Origin: Bacillota bacterium
GTDB taxonomy: Bacteria > Bacillota > Clostridia > Christensenellales > Aristaeellaceae
Assembly (NCBI GenBank): GCA_023436585.1
Contig: JAEZIN010000011.1
Location: forward strand, 1 to 64,000
Direction: 5' to 3'
DNA: 64,000 nucleotides
Positions 1 through 8,881 of this stretch are shown here, in pieces. Under the pieces are notes generated by a model. It ran no database searches. It worked only from the letters and a program-made list of their open reading frames with translations, and was not told the origin of the DNA. Made by a program: the position numbers and the translations under genes. The first letter of the stretch is position 1. Each line of letters begins with the position of its first letter.

Positions 1-160
1 ACGGGATAAACGCTGAAGGCATCTAAGCGTGAAACCCACCTCAAGAATAAGATTCCCACTGACTCGATCAGGTAAGACCCCTGGAAGACTACCAGGTAGA
101 TAGGTCACCGGTGGAAGTGTGGTAACATATGCAGCTTGGTGATACTAATCGGTCGAGGGT
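1..160 (+). rRNA. 23S ribosomal RNA, 3' end (partial)
   Basis: The first 160 bases match the conserved 3' end of bacterial 23S rRNA. They include the helix 99-101 region and the final segment ending in tactaatcggtcgaggg. The 5' part lies outside the window. The spacer to 5S (about 161-431) carries no tRNA and shows no open reading frame I would support. The exact 3' end is approximate. Confidence 0.95.
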
Positions 161-431
161 TTGATTTCATGTCATTAAGACATAACGTCGCTAAAGACTG
201 AAGATCAATTGAAGAACAACAAAACAACAAGGTCAGCTTTCTTTCTCCATGTGTGCAGTTGTCAGGGTGCTATTCCCTGATACAAATAGCTAAGCTGAGG
301 GAAGAAAAAATTCTTTTATAAGAAATTCTTCCTGAAGCAAAAAAGTATCTTGACGAACAGGTAAAGAAGTGGTAAGCTTCCAACCTGTAAGGCAAAAGTG
401 AGCGGAAACGCTCCATGTATTTGTTCACAAT

Positions 432-549
<118 letters not shown>

Positions 550-556
550 TCCATAT

Positions 557-631
<75 letters not shown>

Positions 632-637
632 AAGATG

Positions 638-668
638 AGTACAATCCGAATAAGGATTGTACTTTTTT
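638..668 (+). terminator. Intrinsic terminator of the rRNA operon
   Basis: A perfect 10-bp stem (agtacaatcc / ggattgtact) with a 6-nt loop is followed by a run of six T residues. Confidence 0.9.
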
Positions 669-724
669 GTGCTATTCATTTTTATAGCTGGCCATGATCC
701 GTACAGAGAGGACCAATGTATAGG

Positions 725-750
725 CCTCCGGCGCAACGCCGGAGGTTTTT
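725..750 (+). terminator. Second GC-rich terminator hairpin
   Basis: The stem cctccggcg / cgccggagg with a 3-nt loop is followed by tttttgtt on the plus strand. It probably backs up the rRNA terminator. It also sits directly at the 3' end of the minus-strand YmaF gene, but the minus strand has no T run after the stem. Confidence 0.75.
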
Positions 751-751
751 G

Positions 752-1249
752 TTAACCGAAGATGCCTTCCAGGGAAGTGGCGAGCCTGTACTTGTGCCAA
801 TGCCCGTCATCTGCTGTCGTTACGCCTTCCAGGAAATGAACATGGCCGTCTCCTACCTGGAATGCTCCGCTTGTTGTGCCCCAGCCCTCGTGACAGAAAC
901 TGCCATGATAATCCGTGCAGAAGATCACTTCATGGACATGATTTCTTTTGCCAAACGGCTTTGGCTCACTGGTTGTAATCAGTATTCTATGCGTGTGAGC
1001 AGCATCGCCTTGCTGAGCACTTTCTATCAAGCCCTGCACCTCATGAACATGGAGCGGGTCAGCCGGTTTGGGGACATAGCACGTATTCTTTTGTGATCTG
1101 CAGCAATCGGATTCTTCATCGGCAGCAGATGCTTCATCGACATCGCTCATAAGAAATGTGGGTCCATAAGCGTATTTTGAATCGCACTCACGGAAACATT
1201 CTTCTGATACCGATTCCAGGCTTCTGAAATCGTTCATTTCGTTTGCCAT
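752..1249 (-). CDS. YmaF-like protein, His-rich
   Basis: This 165-aa protein matches the YmaF family of small Bacillota proteins of unknown function. Five H-x-H motifs recur (about residues 67-69, 85-87, 104-106, 136-138 and 150-152), several as HVHEV or HVHFLEG, the family hallmark. The N-terminal third is acidic and Cys-containing (SDCCRSQ near 48). There is no signal peptide or membrane segment. The ATG has a good ribosome binding site (aaaggaga, 9 nt upstream). The repeated HxH pairs suggest metal binding, which is an inference. It is a single-gene unit next to the rRNA operon. Confidence 0.75.
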   Translation of the reverse strand: MANEMNDFRSLESVSEECFRECDSKYAYGPTFLMSDVDEASAADEESDCCRSQKNTCYVPKPADPLHVHEVQGLIESAQQGDAAHTHRILITTSEPKPFGKRNHVHEVIFCTDYHGSFCHEGWGTTSGAFQVGDGHVHFLEGVTTADDGHWHKYRLATSLEGIFG

Positions 1250-1444
1250 ACGAACGCTCTCCTTTGTTACTTTGGGTTTTTGTTATCGTGTATCATCTTG
1301 TTTCACGAATTGCTGCCGCAAATGACAATTTTGTTCCCACTATGTGATATTCGTCTGCGGAAGAAAAGGTGACACAGGAAATGCTCACCAATCAGCATGC
1401 CCACCCATACAGTGTAGGGAATATGGGCGAAGGGCGGGCTGTGT

Positions 1445-2383
1445 ATGGTGTCCATTTTGTCAATCGACGGTGGGGGCATTCGGGGTATTATACCGGCGAC
1501 TTTTTTAATGGAATTCGAAAAACGAACAGGAAAACCGACATGTGCGCTTTTTGATCTCATCGCGGGAACATCCACAGGCGGGATTCTGGCCGCGACGCTT
1601 ACTGTGCCGGACAGCCGCGGCCAGCCGAAATATACGGCGGAACAGGTTCTGGCAGCGTATTTTGAACACGGCGGAGCAGTTTTCCATAAGAGCCTGGTGC
1701 GTACGGTGACAACGCTGGGCGGGCTTGTAAAGCCCATCTATTCGCCCCGTACGCTGGAATTGATGCTGGATGCGTATCTAGGAACCGAAAGGCTACATAC
1801 AACGCTTACGGAGATCCTTGTCACTGCCTACGATATGACCAGCAGCACGCCGTGGTTTTTTAAGACATCCTTCGCCAGGCATCACCGCGCGCCGGCGGAT
1901 GATCCACTGCTGACCCAGGTTGTGCGCGCGACGACAGCCGCGCCGACGTATTTTCCGCCCCTCATGATGGAAGGCCACTGCATGATTGACGGCGGCGTAT
2001 TTGCCTGCAATCCCGCACTGTGTGCTTACGCGCAGGCACGCAATATGTATCCTGAGGAAAAGGAGTTTCTTGTAGTATCGCTTGGCACTGGGCTGCAGGT
2101 GCTTACAAAGCCATGCATGGAAATCGAAAACTGGGGGATAGTGGACTGGGCTGTTCCCATTACCGGCGTTATGCTCAACTCCTCCAGCGAAACGGTCAAC
2201 TATCAGATGCGTGCGCTGAACGGAATCAAAAACTATGTGCGCTTTCAGGTACAATTGGAGGAAGACGCCACGGGGATGGATGACGCCAGCGAAGAAAACA
2301 TGCTTAAGCTGGAGGCACTTGCACAAAAGGCTGTCAGGCAGAATTCCCTGACCATTGACCGACTCTGCCGGGCGCTGGCATAG
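1445..2383 (+). CDS. Patatin-like phospholipase
   Basis: This 312-aa protein has the patatin Ser-Asp dyad architecture: the oxyanion loop DGGGIRG (residues 8-14), the nucleophile elbow GTSTGG (Ser43) and the catalytic Asp182 in the DGG motif. The expected activity is lipid acyl hydrolysis in the cytoplasm, as there is no signal peptide. The N-terminus MVSILSIDGGG fits the family start, although the ribosome binding site (ggcggg) is weak. Patatins of this compact type include CBASS effectors (CapV), but there is no nucleotidyltransferase or other CBASS gene nearby, so a housekeeping lipase is equally likely. Confidence 0.85.
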   Translation: MVSILSIDGGGIRGIIPATFLMEFEKRTGKPTCALFDLIAGTSTGGILAATLTVPDSRGQPKYTAEQVLAAYFEHGGAVFHKSLVRTVTTLGGLVKPIYSPRTLELMLDAYLGTERLHTTLTEILVTAYDMTSSTPWFFKTSFARHHRAPADDPLLTQVVRATTAAPTYFPPLMMEGHCMIDGGVFACNPALCAYAQARNMYPEEKEFLVVSLGTGLQVLTKPCMEIENWGIVDWAVPITGVMLNSSSETVNYQMRALNGIKNYVRFQVQLEEDATGMDDASEENMLKLEALAQKAVRQNSLTIDRLCRALA

Positions 2384-2420
2384 GTGGAGAGGATTATTGC
2401 AAGGTTCCAGAAGAATATAT

Positions 2421-2460
2421 AAAACAAAACAGGTTGATGCTTGTCAACCTGTTTTGCCTT
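2421..2460 (-). terminator. Bidirectional terminator between patatin gene and tRNA-Leu
   Basis: Arms aaaacaggttga and tcaacctgtttt (2426-2437, 2444-2455) form a strong hairpin. Read on the minus strand it is followed by gttttgttttatat, so it terminates tRNA-Leu. Read on the plus strand it can end the patatin transcript. Confidence 0.85.
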
Positions 2461-2461
2461 G

Positions 2462-2544
2462 TGGTGCGATCGACGGGACTTGAACCCGTACCCTCTCGGA
2501 CACGCCCCTCAAACGTGCGCGTATGCCAATTCCGCCACGATCGC
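2462..2544 (-). tRNA. tRNA-Leu (GAG)
   Basis: This is a class II tRNA read on the minus strand. The acceptor gcgatcg pairs with cgatcgc, followed by discriminator A and an encoded CCA (2462-2464 on the plus strand as tgg). The anticodon stem cacgt / gcgtg encloses the loop ttGAGgg. The variable arm and a T arm with ttcaagt are present. Confidence 0.95.
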
Positions 2545-2696
2545 ATATATAATTTTCGCTGGCCAGCATACCGTCTTTCGTACCGGCTGATTGGGCAGCG
2601 ATAATTAGTATAAAGGGGAAAGCCTTTTCTGTCAAGACATTCTGTCACTTTTCCTGAAATTCCAATGGGTCATTTTCTGTTTGGCCGGGCCCATCC

Positions 2697-3569
2697 TTAT
2701 GCAAGCTCAAAGCCCTCTGCCGTTTCCTTTATAGGCAGAAAGACAGGGCGCTCATCCGGCGTACGGTTGGGCGTATGGATGGCAAGGCGCAGACCGCTTT
2801 GCAGATCCCGAAACACCATGCCATGGCCTCCGTCGCCGCTGAAAAGGGCTTTATCCTGCTGCCGCCATGGTCCCAGGATATGGCCGCTTTCGCTGACAGC
2901 CAGGCCGATGGCGTAGCCTGTTTCCGAGAAGCTGGACCAAAGCATCCACAGTTGTCCGTTATCCGGCTTGCAGATAAAAGGGCCGTCTGTAACGAAGCCT
3001 TCTATGCCGCTGGAATGACGGATCCTTTTCGTCCAGGCCGCGTCCTTGGCCGCAAAGAGCGTAATGACATCCCCTTGTGGACCTGTCAGGTCCTCCTTCA
3101 GACGCCTTGCGCAGATGGTTCCGCCGCCTTCGTGCACCCATTCGTGACAGAAGATGATCCAGGGCAGACCTTCCTTGTCCACATGCAGCGTGCCGTCCAG
3201 GCACTCCCAGTCATCGGGTGTCACCGTTTCCGCACCCCAGGGTGCAAACGGCCCAAGGGGGCTGTCTGATTTCAGGATAGCGGTGGCCCGGCGGCGGCCA
3301 GGTGCCTTGAAGGATGCAAACAAATAGTAAGCGCCGCTGTACTTGTGCAGCTCTGGTGCCCAGAAATTCTCCGTGCCCCAAAAGGTATCCGTTGGGGAAA
3401 ACACGCGGCCCATGGCCTCAAAATGCGCAAGGTCGCCGCTTATGTAGGCGTCAAAGCCGGCAGCCTTGCCATGCCAGCAGTTGGCATCGGTGGTGCCGTA
3501 CAGGTAGTACCTGCCGTTTTCCACGAAGATGAAGGGATCGCGTATCTGTATTTCGCTGCGCAAAAGCAT
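2697..3569 (-). CDS. Glycoside hydrolase family 43-like protein
   Basis: This 290-aa single-domain protein resembles the five-bladed beta-propeller GH43 family (arabinan- and xylan-side-chain hydrolases). The N-terminal QIRDPF holds the expected catalytic base Asp, and blade motifs WAPELH and GTENFW follow. There is no signal peptide, so it would act on imported oligosaccharides. An upstream in-frame ATG overlaps the stop of the preceding gene. The ATG at 3569 was chosen because ggagg lies 9 nt before it. It is the second gene of a two-gene operon with the 460-aa hydrolase. The substrate (arabinose or xylose units) is inferred from the family only. Confidence 0.8.
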   Translation of the reverse strand: MLLRSEIQIRDPFIFVENGRYYLYGTTDANCWHGKAAGFDAYISGDLAHFEAMGRVFSPTDTFWGTENFWAPELHKYSGAYYLFASFKAPGRRRATAILKSDSPLGPFAPWGAETVTPDDWECLDGTLHVDKEGLPWIIFCHEWVHEGGGTICARRLKEDLTGPQGDVITLFAAKDAAWTKRIRHSSGIEGFVTDGPFICKPDNGQLWMLWSSFSETGYAIGLAVSESGHILGPWRQQDKALFSGDGGHGMVFRDLQSGLRLAIHTPNRTPDERPVFLPIKETAEGFELA

Positions 3570-3586
3570 GGTGCTGCCTCCGTTCA

Positions 3587-4969
3587 TTAAATAGCGATGG
3601 TCCGAAGGATATTTCCCTGATAATCGGTTACGACACGGAAACCTGCATCCCAGGTAAAGATGGTTTTCCCGTTCAGTGATGCGGCAGCCTTTTGGCCGTT
3701 GCACTGAAGCATATATGTTTTATCGCCCCAAATTTGCGTATATTCGCTGTCCCGGCCGCCTGAAATGCCCCACCAGATTTCCTCAGCTTCCAGGTGAATG
3801 CCGTACAGGCGGGAGATATACTCCAATACGGAAAGCATGGTGGGGCCGTAGCCGTCCAGGCCGCCGGAGCGCCCGATTATGAAGGGGTCAAACTGCTGAG
3901 AGAAGACACACTCTTGGCCGACGCCCTGAAACAGCTTGCGGGCCAGGACCGTGATCAGCTTTTGATACCCGTAGTTTTCCAGCGCGCGTATCGCCCGCTG
4001 ATAGGTGAGCCCCTGGGGCTGACCGCTCCAGTTGTTGCCGGGTATGTTCGCAAAAAGCGGATCATTTGCGGCAACGGATGGCAGCGGCATGGGCGTCCAG
4101 AATTCATCGGGATTCAACAGATGATCGGATACAAACCTGCGGGCCATGTCCTGGGAAAAGGAACCCCAGTACATGCAGCGCAGATTGTTATGGATAAGTG
4201 TATCCATTCGCCGGCCCGCTTTATCCCGGTCAAAGCACGCCCCGCACTCCTCTGACCAGAAAAAAGTACGTATTCTGGTTTTGATATCCTCCGCGGCGCT
4301 GCGCCAAAAGGCGGTTTGACCATCATTGAAGATCGCCGAAATTTTTGCCAACACATCACGGGCGGAATAGGAGTAGCTCATGAAGTCCATGGAGGCCATG
4401 GGCACAACGGAATAGCCTTCCGGAGGCGTTTCCTCCTCCCACCAGCAGGGAGCGTCTCCATAGCGCCTGGCGTTGTCTTCGCCCGTATCATATACGCACC
4501 AGGATTCCAGGCAGCCATCCAGGTTGGAATCCCGCACACGCCATAGGTAGGCGTCGAACCGCTCCAATGCATTCTTCAAGAGCATCAAATATTCCTTGTC
4601 CTGCCCCAGCCAATAGTACATGTTGAGGGCAGGGACGGGGAAGCAGAAGCCCTGGAATTTATTGAACTGGGGAATGATCTTGCCGTTTTCCGCCATGATG
4701 CTGCCAGGCATGCGCCCGTCGGGCCGCTGGTGCTCCATAAACAAAAGCTGGTTGTTGAGGGCGGCGGCCATGTTGCGCTTGGCGTACATCTCACCGCCCA
4801 TGGGCTGTGTTTCCAGCCAGATTTTGTGATAGCCTCCGCCCTCGATCAGTACCTGCCGGTCCCCGAAATTTTTGAGGTTGCTTTTCAGCTTCGCTTCCGC
4901 GGCATCGTACAGCTTTTGTATCAGCGGATCGTCGATTTGGAATTTCACTCCGGTTTCGATTGCATTCAT
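3587..4969 (-). CDS. MGH1/GH63-like (alpha/alpha)6 glycoside hydrolase
   Basis: This 460-aa cytoplasmic protein has the alpha/alpha-toroid signature of MGH1-type and GH63/GH37-type hydrolases. An early Trp/Glu-rich helix region (IWLETQPMGGEMYAKRN, about 50-70), DGRMPGS, and CLESWCVYDTGEDNARR with likely acidic catalytic residues come first, and WSGQPQG and GLDGYGPT appear late. The ATG at 4969 was chosen over a GTG at 4987 because gaggtg lies 8 nt before it. The gene diverges from the ABC permease operon, so the two probably serve the same sugar. The exact family and substrate are not certain. Confidence 0.75.
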   Translation of the reverse strand: MNAIETGVKFQIDDPLIQKLYDAAEAKLKSNLKNFGDRQVLIEGGGYHKIWLETQPMGGEMYAKRNMAAALNNQLLFMEHQRPDGRMPGSIMAENGKIIPQFNKFQGFCFPVPALNMYYWLGQDKEYLMLLKNALERFDAYLWRVRDSNLDGCLESWCVYDTGEDNARRYGDAPCWWEEETPPEGYSVVPMASMDFMSYSYSARDVLAKISAIFNDGQTAFWRSAAEDIKTRIRTFFWSEECGACFDRDKAGRRMDTLIHNNLRCMYWGSFSQDMARRFVSDHLLNPDEFWTPMPLPSVAANDPLFANIPGNNWSGQPQGLTYQRAIRALENYGYQKLITVLARKLFQGVGQECVFSQQFDPFIIGRSGGLDGYGPTMLSVLEYISRLYGIHLEAEEIWWGISGGRDSEYTQIWGDKTYMLQCNGQKAAASLNGKTIFTWDAGFRVVTDYQGNILRTIAI

Positions 4970-5109
4970 ATACGCGGCACCTCTCACCGTACATTTATAT
5001 CAGAAAGCATTCTTATGCGATATAGGCAAAATTTTTCACTATTTCTATACTGATGTGAACTATGATACAATGCGCTTACAAGATACACTCACGGAAGGGC
5101 GTGGAGTGC
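4970..5109. promoter_or_regulatory. Divergent promoter region of glycan locus 1
   Basis: This 140-bp AT-rich gap separates the minus-strand hydrolase pair from the plus-strand ABC genes. A plausible plus-strand -10 element (tacaat, 5066-5071) has no good -35 box at the right distance. That would suit a promoter that depends on an activator such as the AraC-type protein encoded downstream (inference). Confidence 0.4.
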
Positions 5110-6078
5110 GTGACCACTATAAAGAGACCGGCGGCGGCCAATTATGGCACTCCGCACCTGCGCCGCATCGGGCGGCGTATGCTCAACGACTGGCAGATTT
5201 ATGCGCTGTTGGCTGCGGCGGTCACCTATTTCTTCTTTTATAATTACATGCCACTCTACGGCATACAGATTGCCTTCAAGGATTTCAAGGCCGGCCTGGG
5301 CATCGAAGGCAGCAAGTGGGTGGGGTTCAAGCATTTCGCGGATTTTTTTGACGCCTATTACTTTCCCAGGCTCATGCTGGATACCTTCCTGCTCAATGCC
5401 TACGGCCTTTTGTTTAGCTTTCCCATCCCCATTATACTGGCCATCCTTTTGAACCAGCTTGAATGGCGCCCGATGAAGAAGTTCACCCAGACAGCCATCT
5501 ACGTGCCCCATTTCGTCTCCACCGTGGTCATGGCGGGCATTCTGTACCTTTTCCTCTCGCCCCGCAACGGTATCGTCAACGTCATCCTCGGGAAATTGAG
5601 CGGTGACCCCAACAGTTTTAACCCCATTAATTTTATGGTGATGCCCGAGTGGTTCCGCCCGCTGTTTATCGGTACAGACATCTGGCAGCACGCCGGGTGG
5701 AACACCATCCTCTACATCGCGGCTTTGACCAGTATCGATCCGGAGATATATGAAGCCGCTACCATCGACGGGGCCACCAAACGGCAGAAGATATGGCATA
5801 TTGACATACCGTCGCTTCTGCCCATCGCCACCATGATGCTCATTTTGAACTGCGGGAGCCTCATGAGCAGCAACACAGACAAGGCACTTTTGATGCAGAC
5901 CTCCGGGAACATCGCTACCAGTGACATTATCGGTGTGTACGTTTATAATGAAGGGCTTTCCAAGGCGCAGTTTTCCTACACCGCGGCCATCAACCTGTTT
6001 GTGAATGTTATCAATTTCGTGATGATTCTCTCCGTCAACTGGATATCCAAACGCGTCAGCGAAACCAGCTTGTTTTAA
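5110..6078 (+). CDS. Sugar ABC transporter permease, LplB type
   Basis: This 322-aa inner-membrane permease belongs to the LplB/YteP branch of oligosaccharide importers. It shows about six membrane segments, the N-terminal DWQIY and YNYMPLYG motifs and the cytoplasmic EAA loop (EAATIDGATKRQ), which contacts an ATPase. No ATPase gene is in the cluster, as is usual for this branch, which shares an MsmX-type ATPase encoded elsewhere. GTG at 5110 is the preferred start: ggaaggg lies about 10 nt upstream and the family N-terminus fits. An ATG at 5062 falls inside the likely -10 element. Confidence 0.9.
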   Translation: MTTIKRPAAANYGTPHLRRIGRRMLNDWQIYALLAAAVTYFFFYNYMPLYGIQIAFKDFKAGLGIEGSKWVGFKHFADFFDAYYFPRLMLDTFLLNAYGLLFSFPIPIILAILLNQLEWRPMKKFTQTAIYVPHFVSTVVMAGILYLFLSPRNGIVNVILGKLSGDPNSFNPINFMVMPEWFRPLFIGTDIWQHAGWNTILYIAALTSIDPEIYEAATIDGATKRQKIWHIDIPSLLPIATMMLILNCGSLMSSNTDKALLMQTSGNIATSDIIGVYVYNEGLSKAQFSYTAAINLFVNVINFVMILSVNWISKRVSETSLF

Positions 6079-6088
6079 GGAGGCGGAG

Positions 6089-7078
6089 ATGATGAGCATG
6101 GATATCCCGAACCGGGCCGCCGGAATTGCCGGGAAGGCGAAGAAGGCAGGCAGACCCTATCGGCACAGGCGCAACCGGATACGCAGGACGAAGGGCGATT
6201 GGCTTTTTGATATTTTCAACTTTCTCTTCTGGCTTGTGGTGCTGGCTGCGATCCTCTACCCCCTGTGGCTCATCCTTATCGCATCTGTCTCCGACCCCGA
6301 CGCGGTCATCGCAGGCGAGGTGCTTTGGCGCCCCAAGAACTTTTCGCTTATGGGGTACGAAGCGGTGTTCCAGCATAAGGAGCTTTGGAATTCCTATTTA
6401 AATGCCATCTATTACACCGTGGCGGGCTCCACGGTGAGCGTTTTCGTCACCATGATGGCGGCCTACGGGCTTACCAGGAACTTCATCGGCAAGAAGTTCT
6501 TCAACTTCATCTTTGTGTTTACCATGTTCTTTACCGGGGGCCTGATCCCCACCTTCCTGACCATGAGGAACCTGGGCCTGTACAATTCAAGGTTTTTGAT
6601 GATCGCGGTCAATTGCGTATCGGTATGGAACCTGATGGTGGCCAGGACCTACATCAGGTCCGCCATCCCCAATGAGCTGTATGAGGCCGCGGTGATGGAC
6701 GGCTCCAATCACTTCGCCTACTTTTTCCGGGTGGTGCTGCCGCTTTCGGGCACCATCATCGCGGTATTGAGCGTGTACTACGGGGTGGCCCGCTGGAATG
6801 ACTATTTTACCGCCCTGGTGTACATTAAAGACCGGGCGAAGCTCCCGCTGCAGACGGTCCTTCGGGAGATTTTGGCCACCCTGCAAACCAGCACGGCTAC
6901 GGATTCTTTTTTCAGCGCGTATGCCAACGATGTCAAGGGCATGACGGATGCCATACGCAAGGCGCAGGTGGCCAAGTATTGCTGCATCGTGGTCGCAACC
7001 GCCCCCGCCGTGGTATTGTACATTTTCATGCAGAAGTTTTTCGTCAAAGGCATCATGATCGGCTCCCTGAAAGGGTAG
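6089..7078 (+). CDS. Sugar ABC transporter permease, LplC/YtcP type
   Basis: This 329-aa second permease pairs with the upstream gene. The EAA loop reads EAAVMDGSNH, and the C-terminal QKFFVKGIMIGSLKG is diagnostic of LplC/YtcP/YesQ proteins. The basic N-terminus (RRNRIRRTKGD) precedes the first membrane helix at about residue 38. It starts 10 nt after the first permease gene with aaggaggcggag before the ATG. The two presumably form the heterodimeric channel for the sugar bound by the product of the next gene. Confidence 0.92.
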   Translation: MMSMDIPNRAAGIAGKAKKAGRPYRHRRNRIRRTKGDWLFDIFNFLFWLVVLAAILYPLWLILIASVSDPDAVIAGEVLWRPKNFSLMGYEAVFQHKELWNSYLNAIYYTVAGSTVSVFVTMMAAYGLTRNFIGKKFFNFIFVFTMFFTGGLIPTFLTMRNLGLYNSRFLMIAVNCVSVWNLMVARTYIRSAIPNELYEAAVMDGSNHFAYFFRVVLPLSGTIIAVLSVYYGVARWNDYFTALVYIKDRAKLPLQTVLREILATLQTSTATDSFFSAYANDVKGMTDAIRKAQVAKYCCIVVATAPAVVLYIFMQKFFVKGIMIGSLKG

Positions 7079-7083
7079 AGGCT

Positions 7084-7190
7084 GGGCGATACATTATCGC
7101 CAAGCTGCATGGGATTTCTGCATAGTGATATGTGCTCGAGCACAAGAGGCTTGCTAAAGTATTGGCTCTCACCATCTGCGGATGGTGCAC
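7084..7190 (+). promoter_or_regulatory. Intercistronic hairpins before the solute-binding protein gene
   Basis: The 143-nt gap between permease and binding-protein genes holds three small inverted repeats: ggcgat/atcgcc (7085-7101), the palindrome gtgctcgagcac (7132-7143) and caccatc/gatggtg (7170-7187). None has a T run. They may stabilise or segment the mRNA so that the binding protein is made in excess, as often found in such operons. This role is inferred. Confidence 0.45.
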
Positions 7191-7221
7191 ATAGCGACCA
7201 AATTGGAAAGAGGAGGACTCC

Positions 7222-8784
7222 ATGAAGAAACTGCTCTGCACCCTACTGGCGGCCGTCCTGCTGCTGGCAACATTCGGCGGCGCCGCCGAAGCCACGTACC
7301 CCATTGTGCAGGAACCCATCACCATCAAGGTATTCCAGTATTGCCTGGAAAACCAGCAGGTGGACTTTGAAAACCTGTGGTTCTTCAAAGAGTTGGAGGC
7401 CAAGACCAACATCCATGTGGAATGGGAAGTTGTGAAGGATGCCGACTGGAAAACGAAGCTGAACCTGATGTTCGCTTCCGGCGAGTATCCGGACGTCATT
7501 ATCCGCGGTGAGGTGGACATTGAGGAATACGGCGTGACCCAGGGCATTTTGGTGCCGCTGGACGAGTATATTCCCCAATATATGCCCAACTACAACAGCC
7601 GCCTGCAGATGAACAACGTTAACGCCTCCATCCCGGCGTCCGACGGCAAGACATACTGGATCGGCAACCTGACGGCGCAGAATGTCAACCATGACGGCAA
7701 CCACTTCATCAACAAGGCCTGGCTGGAGAAGCTTGACTTGGAAGTGCCCAAAACCATCGACGAGCTGACCGAAGTGCTGCGTGCCTTCCGTGATAAAGAC
7801 CCCAACGGCAACGGCCAGAAAGATGAAATTCCCATGTCCGCCGCCGACCTGACCCATCAAACCCAGGGCGTGTACACCCACTTTGCCAACTTTGGTGTGC
7901 CGCTCAACAAGTTCGTCTATGCCGCCGTAGACGATAACAATAAAGTGGTATTCCCCGGCTATATGCCCGGCTTCCGTGATGCCTGCGAATGGCTGAGCCT
8001 GTGCTACAAGGAAGGCCTGCTGGACCCCGAAGCCATCACCCAGGATTCCAACGTGTGGGGCACGAAGATGAACGCCGGCCAGGTGGGCTACAGCACTTAC
8101 CTGCGTTTGATCAATACCGCGCTGCAGCCCGAAATCGTATCGCAGTTCGTTTCCTTGATCCCTCCGGCCAGCGAATACGGCGTGAAGGTTCCCCGTATTC
8201 TGGAGGTGCCCACCATGGGTGCCTGCATCACCACCGCCAACAAGCACATCCCGGAAACGCTCCGCTGGTTGGATGCCCAGTTTGAAACCGAGACCATGAT
8301 GGTCGGCGTCAACGGACCCCTCAAGGAAGGCGGACCCATTCCCCCCACCATCAAGATCAATGAGGAAGGCAAGTACGAGATCATCTCCATCCCCGAGAAC
8401 AATGGCCTGTACCAGATCGTGCCCGTATACCATGCCCAGTTCTTCGCCCCCGGCGACTTCTACTTTGGCATCTACAAAATGCCTCCTCACCGTGTGGAGC
8501 GCTATAACTACAGCAAGGAGTACGAGGAAGCCGGCGTACTGGAAAAGAACTCCTTCTACTACCTGTACAGGCTGGTAAAGCCCGATAACGAAAGCGCCCT
8601 GGAAATCGCCCGCCTGTTCAACGAAATCGAGAAGTTCATGAAGGAGTCCATTGCCAACTTCATCACCGGCGGCGTGACGGATGAAAACTGGCAAACCTTC
8701 CTGGATACGGCCAAGGCTGTGGGTGCAGACCGCTATGTGGAGCTGTACCAGAAAGCCTACGATGATTACCTTGCAAAACACTGA
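7222..8784 (+). CDS. Extracellular solute-binding protein (LipO-like)
   Basis: This 520-aa secreted substrate-binding protein belongs to the large (about 55 kDa) LipO/YtcQ-type oligosaccharide binders of family 1. The signal peptide is MKKLLCTLL... with a likely cleavage after AEA at about residue 24. The only Cys in it, residue 6, does not form a lipobox. Mature motifs include the WEV...DWKTKLNLMFASGEYPDV region early in the lobe. The ribosome binding site gaggagg is strong. It is the third gene of the importer, followed by the regulator. Confidence 0.92.
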   Translation: MKKLLCTLLAAVLLLATFGGAAEATYPIVQEPITIKVFQYCLENQQVDFENLWFFKELEAKTNIHVEWEVVKDADWKTKLNLMFASGEYPDVIIRGEVDIEEYGVTQGILVPLDEYIPQYMPNYNSRLQMNNVNASIPASDGKTYWIGNLTAQNVNHDGNHFINKAWLEKLDLEVPKTIDELTEVLRAFRDKDPNGNGQKDEIPMSAADLTHQTQGVYTHFANFGVPLNKFVYAAVDDNNKVVFPGYMPGFRDACEWLSLCYKEGLLDPEAITQDSNVWGTKMNAGQVGYSTYLRLINTALQPEIVSQFVSLIPPASEYGVKVPRILEVPTMGACITTANKHIPETLRWLDAQFETETMMVGVNGPLKEGGPIPPTIKINEEGKYEIISIPENNGLYQIVPVYHAQFFAPGDFYFGIYKMPPHRVERYNYSKEYEEAGVLEKNSFYYLYRLVKPDNESALEIARLFNEIEKFMKESIANFITGGVTDENWQTFLDTAKAVGADRYVELYQKAYDDYLAKH

Positions 8785-8819
8785 TCCTGCGTGTTAGTAT
8801 ACTGATAGAACCGTCGGGG

Positions 8820-8851
8820 CCATGCCGCAGTGAAAAATCGCTGCGGCATGG
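8820..8851 (+). other. Inverted repeat between binding-protein and AraC-type genes
   Basis: Arms ccatgccgcag and ctgcggcatgg form an 11-bp perfect stem with a 10-nt A-rich loop. No T run follows, so it is more likely an mRNA 3'-end stabiliser or a weak attenuator than a full terminator. Confidence 0.6.
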
Positions 8852-8881
8852 TTCGCGCGTTTGCGGTGGGGAGCGTTACAA

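Noticed and set aside
1303..1737. Minus-strand frame of 144 aa opposite the patatin gene start
   Set aside because: It overlaps the clear patatin catalytic motif on the other strand and has no recognisable features.
1445..2383. CBASS defence system around the patatin gene
   Set aside because: No cyclic-nucleotide synthase, ubiquitin-like or Cap2/Cap3 gene lies within reach; neighbours are rRNA, YmaF and tRNA-Leu.
7243..8781. Minus-strand frame of 512 aa across the whole binding-protein gene
   Set aside because: It is a long antisense frame caused by GC-rich codon use; the plus-strand protein has a signal peptide, ribosome binding site and operon context. The same applies to the antisense frame at 19559-21097.
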